Shown here: positions 24,935-32,274 of the stretch, piece after piece
Position numbering within the stretch: position 1 is the first letter of the stretch
Layout of the letters: each line of letters starts with the position of its first letter
DNA from: Pseudomonadota bacterium
GTDB taxonomy: Bacteria; Pseudomonadota; Alphaproteobacteria; Rhodospirillales; Casp-alpha2
Length of the DNA: 34,008 bases
Direction: 5' to 3'
Assembly: GCA_022564115.1 (NCBI GenBank)
Contig: JADFMB010000005.1
Location: 1-34,008 of the forward strand
Notes under the pieces: model-generated
What the model was told of the DNA's origin: nothing
Databases searched by the model: none
Seen by the model: the letters and a program-made list of their open reading frames with translations, nothing else
Position numbers and translations under genes: made by a program

Positions 24935-25698
24935 ACACGGATGAGATCAAGCTTTCGGCGGTTATCCCCGTGCATAACGAGGAGGCGCAGCTTGCCGAAT
25001 GCCTGGAGTGTCTAGAGTTCGCCGATGAGATCGTCGTGCTTTTGGACAAGTGCACCGACGGCTCAGACGGTATCGCCCGGAAATTCACCGGCCGCGTCAT
25101 CGAAGGCGACTGGGAAATCGAGGGCGAGCGCCGGAACGCCGCTATCGAAGCCTGCCGGGGGGAGTGGATTTTCGAAATCGATGCCGATGAACGGGTTCCC
25201 GAGGCCCTGGGCAGGGAAATCCGTGACGTCATCGGCAAGACGGATTGCGACATTTTCAACATTCCCGTCGACAATTACGTCGGAAGGAGCCTGATCCGTT
25301 ATGGCTGGGGCGGGCTGTTCGGCAAAAACGGCTATCCGGGCCTGTTCCGGAAAGGCGTCAAGGTTTGGGGCCGGGAGAGGGCGCATCCGCATTTGCATGT
25401 AACCGGGCGCCAGGGGCCGGACTTGAAAACACCCATCGCCCATTACGTTGACGAAGGCATCTCGGACATGCTGATGCGCCTCGACCGTTATACGGATTAC
25501 CGCGCCCGGGATCTTGTCGAGAAGGGCGAGACAGGCTCGTTCCCCAACATGGTGCGTAAGATCTTTTCACGGTTCTGGAAGTGCTACGTGCTTAGACGGG
25601 GCTACCGGGAAAACGGCTATGGCTTCGTCATTGCGCTCTGCGCGGCGCTTTATCCAGTGCTGTCGCACCTAAAAGCGGTTTTGGAATTGAAGGAGTAA
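24931..25698 (+). CDS. Glycosyltransferase family 2, WaaE/KdtX-like (copy 1)
   Basis: A 255-residue inverting GT2 enzyme. LSAVIPVHNEEAQLAECLE opens the GT-A fold, DEIVVLLDKCTDGS follows, and the metal-binding DxD is in FEIDADERV. The C-terminal RKIFSRFWKCYVLRRGYRENGYGF and LYPVLSHLKA segments are typical of the WaaE-like LPS core glucosyltransferase group. The GTG start overlaps the GT9 stop by 4 bases. The next gene is a close paralogue, so this is a tandem duplication. Sugar and acceptor are unknown. Confidence 0.9.
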   Translation: MNTDEIKLSAVIPVHNEEAQLAECLECLEFADEIVVLLDKCTDGSDGIARKFTGRVIEGDWEIEGERRNAAIEACRGEWIFEIDADERVPEALGREIRDVIGKTDCDIFNIPVDNYVGRSLIRYGWGGLFGKNGYPGLFRKGVKVWGRERAHPHLHVTGRQGPDLKTPIAHYVDEGISDMLMRLDRYTDYRARDLVEKGETGSFPNMVRKIFSRFWKCYVLRRGYRENGYGFVIALCAALYPVLSHLKAVLELKE

Positions 25699-25707
25699 TG
25701 GCTGGCC

Positions 25708-26472
25708 ATGGACGACATTCGGCTTTCGGCGGTCATCTCCGTCCATAACGAGGAAGCGCAACTGGCCGATTGCCTGGAAGGGCTTATCTTCGCCGACGAA
25801 ATCGTCGTGCTGTTGGACAAGTGCACCGATCGCTCGGGCGAAATCGCCGCCACCTTCACCGACCGCGTCATCGAAGGCGCTTGGGAATTCGAAGGGGAGC
25901 GCCGCAACGCCGGCATCGAGGCCTGCCGGGGGCAATGGATTTTCGAAATCGACGCCGACGAAAGGGTGTCCGAAGACCTGGGCCGGGAAATCAGGGAAAC
26001 CGTCCAATCGACGGCCCGCGACTGGCATGAAATCCTGGTCGATAACTATATCGGCGGCAAATTGGTGCGTTGGGGCTGGGGCGCGTCCTATGGCAAGGCC
26101 GCCTATCCGGGTTTGTTCAAAAAGGGCGTCAAGACGTGGGGGAATGCCCGCGTCCACCCGCCGTTGACGTGGGCCCAAGGCGCCGGCAAGGGTCCGCGGT
26201 TAACGAACCGCATCCGCCATCTGGTGGACCGGAATATTTCCGACATGATCCGCCGGCTCGACAGCTATTCGACGGCCCGGGCCAAGGATTTGCGGGAATC
26301 CGGGAATATCGGCTCCATGGCCTCGAACGTGCGCCGCATTTTTTCGCGTTTCTTCAAGTGCTATGTCCTCAGAAAGGGCTACCGCGAAGGCGGCTACGGC
26401 TTTCTGATCGCGCTGTTCGCCGGGCTTTATCCGGTGTTGTCGCACCTGAAGGCGAAGCTGGAGGAAGATTAG
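25708..26472 (+). CDS. Glycosyltransferase family 2, WaaE/KdtX-like (copy 2)
   Basis: A 254-residue paralogue of the preceding gene; the two align over their full length with few gaps. The opening (LSAVISVHNEEAQLADCLEGL), the DxD region (FEIDADERV) and the C-terminal (RRIFSRFFKCYVLRKGYREGGYGF) are shared, while the acceptor-side middle (WHEILVDNYIGGKLVRWGWGASYGKAAYPGLFKKG, then PPLTWAQGAGKG) differs. This pattern suggests that the copies add to different acceptors. It is 9 bp after copy 1 and 3 bp before the GT4 gene. Confidence 0.9.
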   Translation: MDDIRLSAVISVHNEEAQLADCLEGLIFADEIVVLLDKCTDRSGEIAATFTDRVIEGAWEFEGERRNAGIEACRGQWIFEIDADERVSEDLGREIRETVQSTARDWHEILVDNYIGGKLVRWGWGASYGKAAYPGLFKKGVKTWGNARVHPPLTWAQGAGKGPRLTNRIRHLVDRNISDMIRRLDSYSTARAKDLRESGNIGSMASNVRRIFSRFFKCYVLRKGYREGGYGFLIALFAGLYPVLSHLKAKLEED

Positions 26473-26475
26473 GGA

Positions 26476-27513
26476 ATGGCCCGCATCGTCCTCGCCGACG
26501 ACGGCATCGAATTCGACGGCCGCACCCCCGAGGAACGCCCATTGGGCGGCGCCGAGTCCTCGGTGGCGGCGTTGGTGGGAGAACTGGCGGCCCGCGGCCA
26601 TGACGTCCGGGTGATGAACAAATGCAAGGCGCCCCTGGACCATCGGGGCGTCGCCTGGAGGCCCATCGACGGCGGCGACTGGCCTGAAAGCGCCGATCTC
26701 TATATCGCCAACCGGGGCGACAGGCTGTTGACCGGAATGCCCCGGGCGCGGCGCACGGTGTTCTGGATTCACAATCCCGCCCGGTACCTGCTCAAGTGGC
26801 GCTATCTTTCGAAGCTCTGGCGGCTCCGCCCGGCCATCGTCTTCATCGGCGATTATCATGCCACCACGTACCCGAAGTGGGCGCCCGACGGCGGCCGGGT
26901 GGTCATCCCCTATGGCATTCCCGAGGATTTCCGCCAAGCCGGCCCCTTGACCCAACCGCCGCCGCCCAGGGCCATTTTCACCTCCAATCCGTTGCGATCC
27001 CTGGACTGGCTGCTGGAACTATGGGCCGAAAGCATCCAGCCCCGTGTCGCCGGCGCCGAATTGCACGTGTTCGCCGGCGCCGCCACCTACGGCAGCGTCG
27101 GGGCGGACAAGGAAGCGGCCATGGAGAAGGTATTGGACCGGGCCCGGGCGCTGGAAGGCCAGGGGGTAAAACTTCGCGGCCCGGTTCCCAAGGCACGGTT
27201 GATACAGGAATTGCGCCAATCCCGGGCCATGCTTTACCGTGGCGACCTCAATGAAACCTTTTGCCTGGCCGTCGGCGAGGCCCAGGCGATGGGAGTCCCG
27301 GCCGTGGTAGAGAAACTTGGCTCCGTCGGCGAGCGCGTGATTGATGGCGAAACAGGCTTCGTTGCCGCCGGCGCCGCCGCCTTTGCCGAGCACGCAAGGC
27401 GGCTTCTGACCGATGACGACCTGTGGCGGGCGCAGCATTTGGCGGCGATCGAAAAACAACGCCAATGGCGCTGGGCCGACGCGGCGGCGGCGTTCGAGAA
27501 GCTGATACCCTAG
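26476..27513 (+). CDS. Glycosyltransferase family 4
   Basis: A 345-residue GT-B enzyme. The N-terminus has GGAESSVAALVGELAARGHDVRV, the classic GT4 acceptor-domain start, and the C-terminal domain has ETFCLAVGEAQAMGVPAVVEKLGSVGERVIDGETGFV, which carries the E-x7-E donor-binding pattern. Substrates are unknown; context implies assembly of LPS or another surface glycan. The spacing of 3 bp from the GT2 gene indicates one transcript. Confidence 0.9.
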   Translation: MARIVLADDGIEFDGRTPEERPLGGAESSVAALVGELAARGHDVRVMNKCKAPLDHRGVAWRPIDGGDWPESADLYIANRGDRLLTGMPRARRTVFWIHNPARYLLKWRYLSKLWRLRPAIVFIGDYHATTYPKWAPDGGRVVIPYGIPEDFRQAGPLTQPPPPRAIFTSNPLRSLDWLLELWAESIQPRVAGAELHVFAGAATYGSVGADKEAAMEKVLDRARALEGQGVKLRGPVPKARLIQELRQSRAMLYRGDLNETFCLAVGEAQAMGVPAVVEKLGSVGERVIDGETGFVAAGAAAFAEHARRLLTDDDLWRAQHLAAIEKQRQWRWADAAAAFEKLIP

Positions 27514-27555
27514 GGGATCGAATGGGGTCCATATGCTAGATTTTATCCACTGACC

Positions 27556-28584
27556 ATGCGTGTTCTTCAGGTAATGGCGGGGGCGGAATTCGGGGGCGCC
27601 GAGGCGTTTTTCACCCGTTTGGTGTTGGCGCTCAAGCGCGCCGGACTGGATCAACGCGTCGTCATCCGCGGCCATCCGGCGCGGGCCAAGACCCTCAGGG
27701 CCGGCGGCATCGAGCCGGTGGAATTGCCCTTCGGCGGTCTTTTGGACTGGCGCACCCCCCGGGCCCTGAAACGCGAGATCAAGGACTATCGCCCCGACGT
27801 GGTGCTGACCTGGATGAACCGGGCCACCCGAATGTGCCCGCAGGGAGATTTCGTTCACGTCGGCAGGCTGGGCGGGTATTACGACCTCAAGTATTACCAC
27901 AACTGCGACCACTTGATCGCCAACACTAAGGACATTCGGAATTATCTGGTGGAACAGGGGTGGGAGGCGGAAAAGGCCCATTATCTTCCCAATTTCGTGT
28001 TCCAGGAAAAGGCCGAACCGGTCCCGCGCCGCCAGTTCTTTACGCCCGATGGCGCCTCGTTGGTTCTGGGACTGGGGCGGTTGCACCGAAACAAGGCCTT
28101 CGATGTGCTTCTGGAAGCGGTATCCCGGGTGCCCAGCGTTTATTTGTGGATCGCCGGCGATGGGCCGCTGAAAGAAGAGCTCGAAAAACAGGCCGAAAAC
28201 CTGGCCGTAAAACCCCGCACACGTTTCCTGGGCTGGCGGCAGGATACGGCGGCGTTATTGGCCGCCGCCGATCTTTTCGTCTGTCCGTCACGGCACGAAC
28301 CTCTGGGAAACGTGGTCATCGAGGCCTGGGCCCAAGGCGTACCGGTCATCGCCGCCGACAGTTTCGGCCCCGGCACCCTGATCGAGCACCGCGAAACCGG
28401 TATCCTGGTGCCCGTGGACGACGCGGCGACCATGGGCCGCGCCATCCGCAACCTGCTCGGGGACGACACCCTGCGCGAGCACATCGCCGAAAAAGGCCAT
28501 CAGGCCTACAAGGAAGCCTTCACCGAAAAGATCGTCATCAAGCAGTACATGGATTTCCTGCAAAGCATCCAGGAGACAGCCTGA
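27556..28584 (+). CDS. Glycosyltransferase family 4
   Basis: A 342-residue GT-B enzyme of the GT4 family. It starts MRVLQVMAGAEFGGAEAFFTRLVLAL, has VLGLGRLHRNKAFDVLLEAV in the linker to the second domain, and the donor-site segment CPSRHEPLGNVVIEAWAQGVPVIAADSFGPGTLIEHRETGIL with E-x7-E. Its stop abuts the ATG of the amidotransferase gene (TGAATG), so the two are almost certainly co-translated. It is the last glycosyltransferase of the operon. Confidence 0.92.
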   Translation: MRVLQVMAGAEFGGAEAFFTRLVLALKRAGLDQRVVIRGHPARAKTLRAGGIEPVELPFGGLLDWRTPRALKREIKDYRPDVVLTWMNRATRMCPQGDFVHVGRLGGYYDLKYYHNCDHLIANTKDIRNYLVEQGWEAEKAHYLPNFVFQEKAEPVPRRQFFTPDGASLVLGLGRLHRNKAFDVLLEAVSRVPSVYLWIAGDGPLKEELEKQAENLAVKPRTRFLGWRQDTAALLAAADLFVCPSRHEPLGNVVIEAWAQGVPVIAADSFGPGTLIEHRETGILVPVDDAATMGRAIRNLLGDDTLREHIAEKGHQAYKEAFTEKIVIKQYMDFLQSIQETA

Positions 28585-30480
28585 ATGTGCGGGATCGCCG
28601 GCATCATGAACCGCTCGGGCGCTGCCCCCGACGACGCGGTATTACAGGCCCTTTCCGCCGCCCTGGCCCACAGGGGTCCGGACGGGCGGGGCCGAACAAT
28701 TTCCGGGGGCACCGGCCTGGCACACACCCGCCTTGCCATCATCGACCTGGAAACCGGCGACCAGCCGCTTTTCGCCTCCCAAAATACTGGAAAAGAAGAG
28801 GCGGGGACGGGTGGAACCCGGACAGGGACTAAACAAGAGGCGGGGACGGGCCTCGGGGGAGCGGGGGTGTCCCCCGGGACCCCCAGGGCCCGGACAGGGA
28901 CTGAAAAAGCCGCCCTGATCGCCAACGGTGAAATCTATAACTACGTCGAATTGAAACTCGACATGGGCCGGGTCGATTTCCGGACGGGGTCCGATTGCGA
29001 ACCGCCGTTGCATCTTTACCTTCGCCACGGACTCGATTTTGCCCGCCATTTGCGCGGCATGTACGCCATCGCCATTTACGACCCGGCCGAGGATTCATTG
29101 ATATTGGCTCGCGATCCGTTCGGCATCAAGCCGCTTTATTACGCCGAAACGGCCGCAGGGCTGGCTTTCGCTTCGGAGCCCCAGGCCCTTTTCCGGGCCG
29201 GGCTTGTGAAACCGGTCCTCAGGCCCGAGGCCCGGAACGAGCTTTTGCAGCTTCAGTTCACCACCGGCTCGGGAACGGTTTTCGAAGGCGTGCACAGGCT
29301 TTTGCCCGGCGAGACCGCGCAGGTCCGCGGCGGGCGCATTACCGACCGGCTCAGCCGCAAGGCCCTGCCCGATGGCGGCCCCATCGAGGTTTCACAATCG
29401 GCGGCGTTGCGGCGGCTTGACGAGGTGCTGTCGGACAGCGTCAACATCCACCAACGTTCGGACGTCCCTTACGGCATGTTTCTTTCGGGCGGCATCGATT
29501 CCTCGGCCCTGTTGGCGATGATGTCGCGCCTGAACGAACAGCCGGTGCGGGCTTTCACCGCCGGTTTTTCAGGCACGGACGTTGCCGATGAACGCAGGCA
29601 CGCCCGCGCCGTCGCCGAGGCCGCCGGGGCCGAACATACGGAAGTGGAATTTTCCGAAGCCGACTTCTGGGCGCTGTTGCCCCAAATCGCCACCGTCATG
29701 GACGACCCCGCCGCCGACTACGCGGCGCTGCCGACCTACAAGCTGGCGGCCGCGGCCAAGGAGGCCGGACTGAAGGTGGTTTTGACCGGCGAGGGCGGCG
29801 ACGAGATGTTCGGCGGCTACGGACGTTACCGCCGCGTGCGCCGTGCACGGCTGCTTGGCGGGCGTCCGATGCGCGAAAGGGGCGTTTTTGACGGGCTCGG
29901 CGTCCTTCGCGACGAGGCCGCCGGTTGGCGCGACGGCTTTGCAAAATCGGAGGAAGAAGCGGCCCGGGGCGGGCGGACGAAGCTGCAAGCGGCGCAGGCC
30001 GCCGATTGCGCCGACTGGCTGCCCCATGACCTGTTGGCCAAGCTCGACCGTTGCTTGATGGCCCATGGGGTCGAGGGCCGGGTGCCGTTCCTCGACCTCA
30101 AGGTCGCCGATTTCGCCCTTCGCCTGCCGGACAGGCTGAAAGTACGCCGGGGCCAGGGCAAATGGCTGCTCAGGAAGTGGTTGCAAACGGCCCTGCCCGC
30201 CGCCCGGCCCTTTGCCCGGAAACGCGGCTTCACGGTGCCGGTGGGTGAATGGATCGGCGGCCGGGGCCGGGAACTGGGCCCCTTGGTGGCATCGCAGCCG
30301 GGGATCAAGGAAATCTGCCTCCCCCATGCCGTCGAGGATCTGTTCGGCGCCGCCGGTCCGGGGGCGGCCCGGCGGGCCGGGCAGGCGGCCTGGGTGCTGT
30401 TATTCTACGCCCTTTGGCATCGCCGCCACATCGAAGGCGTGGAGGAGCAAGGCGGCGTCTTCGATGTGCTGGGGGGGTAA
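28585..30480 (+). CDS. asnB: Asparagine synthetase-type glutamine amidotransferase with repeat insertion and exchanged 3' end
   Basis: A 631-residue class II amidotransferase/ATP-dependent synthetase. The N-terminal glutaminase has the nucleophile Cys2 (MCGIAGI), HRGPDGRG (29-36) and NGEIYNY (114-120). The synthetase domain has the ATP-binding SGGIDSS (301-307) and LTGEGGDEMFGGYGRYRR. Because it ends a glycosyltransferase operon, it may amidate a surface sugar or precursor rather than make free asparagine. Two oddities: about 42 residues (67-108) between PLFASQ and AALIANGEIYN are coded by two copies of a dispersed repeat; and the last 37 codons occur again downstream of an inserted nuclease gene, so the present C-terminus (AWVLLFYALW...DVLGG) may be a replacement of the original. 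Confidence 0.93.
   Translation: MCGIAGIMNRSGAAPDDAVLQALSAALAHRGPDGRGRTISGGTGLAHTRLAIIDLETGDQPLFASQNTGKEEAGTGGTRTGTKQEAGTGLGGAGVSPGTPRARTGTEKAALIANGEIYNYVELKLDMGRVDFRTGSDCEPPLHLYLRHGLDFARHLRGMYAIAIYDPAEDSLILARDPFGIKPLYYAETAAGLAFASEPQALFRAGLVKPVLRPEARNELLQLQFTTGSGTVFEGVHRLLPGETAQVRGGRITDRLSRKALPDGGPIEVSQSAALRRLDEVLSDSVNIHQRSDVPYGMFLSGGIDSSALLAMMSRLNEQPVRAFTAGFSGTDVADERRHARAVAEAAGAEHTEVEFSEADFWALLPQIATVMDDPAADYAALPTYKLAAAAKEAGLKVVLTGEGGDEMFGGYGRYRRVRRARLLGGRPMRERGVFDGLGVLRDEAAGWRDGFAKSEEEAARGGRTKLQAAQAADCADWLPHDLLAKLDRCLMAHGVEGRVPFLDLKVADFALRLPDRLKVRRGQGKWLLRKWLQTALPAARPFARKRGFTVPVGEWIGGRGRELGPLVASQPGIKEICLPHAVEDLFGAAGPGAARRAGQAAWVLLFYALWHRRHIEGVEEQGGVFDVLGG
28795..28902 (+). repeat. Two tandem copies of the GAGGCGGGGACGG/CGGACAGGGAC repeat in asnB
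   Basis: Copy A (28795-28830) and copy B (28834-28902) share GAGGCGGGGACGGG at the left and CCCGGACAGGGACT at the right. Copy B has a longer loop with a CGGGGG/CCCCCG hairpin. Both lengths keep the asnB frame open. The same unit occurs in glyQ, in the methyltransferase gene, and as a right half in ppdK. Confidence 0.9.
30367..30473 (+). repeat. Upstream copy of the 107-bp asnB 3'-end duplication
   Basis: Identical to 31194-31300 except for six substitutions at 30390, 30395, 30397, 30402, 30406 and 30408. This copy is in frame with asnB and codes for its C-terminus. Confidence 0.97.
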
Positions 30481-30490
30481 TATTTCTAAA

Positions 30491-30539
30491 ATATGTTCAC
30501 GTTTTGGGAATTCTTGAACATATTCCGACGATATGTTCA
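30491..30539. repeat. Three 9-bp half-sites ATATGTTCA
   Basis: ATATGTTCA at 30491-30499, its reverse complement at 30515-30523, and ATATGTTCA again at 30531-30539. The last two form a perfect inverted repeat with a 7-base spacer. They lie just after asnB, in the AT-rich inserted sequence, and could be an operator for the nuclease gene or a terminator for asnB. Confidence 0.6.
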
Positions 30540-30560
30540 TAGGGTGCGCATATGGAATAA

Positions 30561-30677
30561 AGGGAATAAAGAGGACACCATACTAATTAACTTTCCCTCG
30601 TCCCCTTAAACCGGTCCGGCGCGGATCGAAGCCGAGGACGCGGCAAAAGGTTGATTAGTATGGTGACCCTTTTTTAG
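30561..30677. mobile_element. Small palindromic element with CACCATACTAAT ends (MITE/REP-like)
   Basis: CACCATACTAATTAA (30576-30590) and TTGATTAGTATGGTG (30651-30665) are inverted repeats with one mismatch. They are flanked by AAAGAGGA on the left and a CCCTTTTTT run on the right, enclosing 60 bases. From memory, similar GGGGACACCATACT ends occur in dispersed repeats linked to IS200-like (RAYT) transposases. It codes for nothing. Confidence 0.6.
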
Positions 30678-30710
30678 TAATCACCGGAGTACGAACTAGG
30701 AAAGATCGGT

Positions 30711-31106
30711 ATGGAAAATTTTCGAAGTCAATTTACCGAGGCGCGAAACCGCGCACGCCTCGATGACCTGATGTTAGGCAAAGGGTTTGTTCCCTATCAC
30801 CCTTCGTTGGATACGGGAGTTGATGTCATTTACTACCGTGAGGACGGTGACAAGATACTTAAAGTGCAACTGAAGAGCCGGGTGACTATAGATAAAAAGT
30901 ACATCGGTCGAGGCATCGTAGTCGCCTTCCCGACTGACACCGATTGGTGCATTTATGACCACGATGCGTTAGTAAATCATGCGGTCGGCGACCACATTAA
31001 GCCATCAACCTTAAGCTGGTCTATAAAAGGTAGCTGGACATGGAGTACTACGCCAGCTTGGATGCACCAATATTTTGAGGCCAACAACCTGGCTTCAACG
31101 CTGTAG
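30711..31106 (+). CDS. PD-(D/E)XK-type nuclease-like protein, candidate homing endonuclease
   Basis: A 131-residue, AT-rich gene inside the asnB 3' duplication. The N-terminal helix carries E10 (FTEARNRARLDDLML), then a beta-hairpin with D38 (TGVDVIYY) and Q53-x-K55 (KVQLKSR). The arrangement E...D...QxK matches, as I recall it, the catalytic set of I-Ssp6803I, a homing endonuclease of about 150 residues with the PD-(D/E)XK restriction fold. The rest (RGIVVAFPTDTDWCIYDHDAL) fits the later strands of this fold. A ribosome site AGGAAAG precedes the ATG. Location between duplicated gene ends supports a homing role. The alternative is a small restriction or toxin-like nuclease unrelated to mobility. 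Codon use differs from the core genes. Confidence 0.7.
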   Translation: MENFRSQFTEARNRARLDDLMLGKGFVPYHPSLDTGVDVIYYREDGDKILKVQLKSRVTIDKKYIGRGIVVAFPTDTDWCIYDHDALVNHAVGDHIKPSTLSWSIKGSWTWSTTPAWMHQYFEANNLASTL

Positions 31107-31193
31107 TGCAAATAGACTTTTTTCGCCTGTTCTAATTCTCACCTCTTTTTAGATCCGCACATAACTGACTGCATATTTTGGGCTGAAAACCAA

Positions 31194-31312
31194 GCCCGGC
31201 GGGCCGGGCAGGCGGCTTGGGGGTTGTTGTTCCATGCCCTTTGGCATCGCCGCCACATCGAAGGCGTGGAGGAGCAAGGCGGCGTCTTCGATGTGCTGGG
31301 AGAAAAAGGATA
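31194..31312 (+). pseudogene. asnB: Displaced 3' end of asnB (orphan tail)
   Basis: This stretch codes in one frame for ARRAGQAAWGLLFHALW, continues identically to the asnB tail to DVLG, then ends EKG and a TAG stop at 31310-31312. It has no start or upstream domain. It differs from the asnB C-terminus at V/G, Y/H and the last residues. It is best read as the original end of asnB pushed downstream by the insertion; the opposite order is possible. Confidence 0.8.
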
Positions 31313-31388
31313 GGGGATCGCGGTGTTCCCGATGGCGTTCCGCCCCCCCCCTCTTAAACCGGAGCCGATAAAACGTGTCCTAAAACTG

Positions 31389-31404
31389 GCCTTTAAAGAG
31401 GCCG
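31389..31404 (-). terminator. Short hairpin after the first secreted-protein gene
   Basis: GGCCTTT and AGAGGCC-type arms form a compact hairpin next to the stop codon at 31406. On the minus strand it is followed by AGTTTTAGG. Modest terminator. Confidence 0.5.
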
Positions 31405-31405
31405 C

Positions 31406-31723
31406 TCAGGTCTTGGTGCCGGAAATCATCTCCGGCTTCGGCAACTCTTCCCAGTCCTGGCCGGCGGCGATCAGGCAGCTCGTGCCGTTCGGCTGGGTGA
31501 TGACCAAGGTCCAGGTTCCCTTGGCCGAGGCATAGACCTCGATGACCCCGCCGCCCGCGGTAACGCCCATTGAAACGGGGGTCTCGGCGTAGGATTTCTT
31601 CAAGTTGTCGGAAACCGCGCGGTGGGTGCCGCAAACCGGCTGCGCGGATGCCGCCGGAGCAAGGAAGCTTAAACCGATAATCAAAACCAGAGCGTTCAAT
31701 ATGGCCGTCTTATAGCGTCTCAT
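31406..31723 (-). CDS. Small secreted protein with conserved Cys pair (paralogue A)
   Basis: A 105-residue exported protein of unknown function. A signal peptide (about 1-27, ending ASA) is followed by a mature domain of about 78 residues. C31 and C83 are in the same places as in the neighbouring paralogue and probably form a disulfide. The shared pattern is PVSMG..., VIEVYAS...TWTLVITQPNGTSCLIAAG..W. It lies downstream of paralogue B on the same strand, with 224 bp between. Confidence 0.85.
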   Translation of the reverse strand: MRRYKTAILNALVLIIGLSFLAPAASAQPVCGTHRAVSDNLKKSYAETPVSMGVTAGGGVIEVYASAKGTWTLVITQPNGTSCLIAAGQDWEELPKPEMISGTKT

Positions 31724-31947
31724 GACGTGGCCCTCTCACTGTGAAAAACAGCCCTCAATGGGACACTTTCAAATTTCGCTACGGTTATTGGCTCCGTATT
31801 TGACAGTCGCTAAAATCTCACTTTTCATTTGAAATCAAAGCATTAATGCCATTTCGGCATTGGTGAATCGTAGTTTAATTTCATTAACGATAAATGAAGG
31901 GAGAGCGAGCTTTTCATTTACCCGTCGGTTCCGGTCCGCAACCGGGA
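31724..31947. other. AT-rich spacer between the two secreted-protein genes
   Basis: 224 bp, markedly AT-rich, without a supported reading frame. It has a perfect AATGCC/GGCATT hairpin (31845-31861) and probably holds the promoter of the 31406-31723 gene, but no clear -35/-10 pair was found. Confidence 0.5.
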
Positions 31948-32274
31948 TTACAGTTTTAGATCCTGGGCCTTGACGACGACGTTCCGCCAGTAATTGCCGG
32001 CAATAAGCAGGCACGAGACTCCGTTGGGCGCGGTCAGGATGATGGTCCAGGTATCGTCGGGAGACTTCAACACCTCGACGACGCGGCCATCGTGTGAAAG
32101 ACCGAGGGAAACGGGCTTTTCCGAGAAATTTCCATCCAGGGCCGACAACATATCGCTACGGTTGTCGCACAGTTGCGGTATTGTCTGGGCGTGGGCGGCG
32201 GGCGCGGTCAGGGCAGCCAGGAATAGGCCAAACAGGACGCTGCAATTGAGAGCGATTTTGTTAAACGGGCGCAT
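31948..32274 (-). CDS. Small secreted protein with conserved Cys pair (paralogue B)
   Basis: A 108-residue paralogue of the adjacent secreted protein. The signal peptide is about 1-29 (ending AHA). C36 and C88 match C31 and C83 of paralogue A. The core PVSLGLSHDGRVVEVLKSPDDTWTIILTAPNGVSCLLIAG is conserved; the C-terminus (YWRNVVVKAQDLKL) differs. I know of similar unnamed proteins in alphaproteobacteria only as hypotheticals. Role in the periplasm or cell surface is unknown. Confidence 0.85.
   Translation of the reverse strand: MRPFNKIALNCSVLFGLFLAALTAPAAHAQTIPQLCDNRSDMLSALDGNFSEKPVSLGLSHDGRVVEVLKSPDDTWTIILTAPNGVSCLLIAGNYWRNVVVKAQDLKL

Noticed and set aside
30491-30539. LexA (SOS) box
   Set aside because: The half-sites contain GAACATAT, but the spacing does not match the known alphaproteobacterial GTTC-N7-GTTC or Gram-positive GAAC-N4-GTTC boxes.
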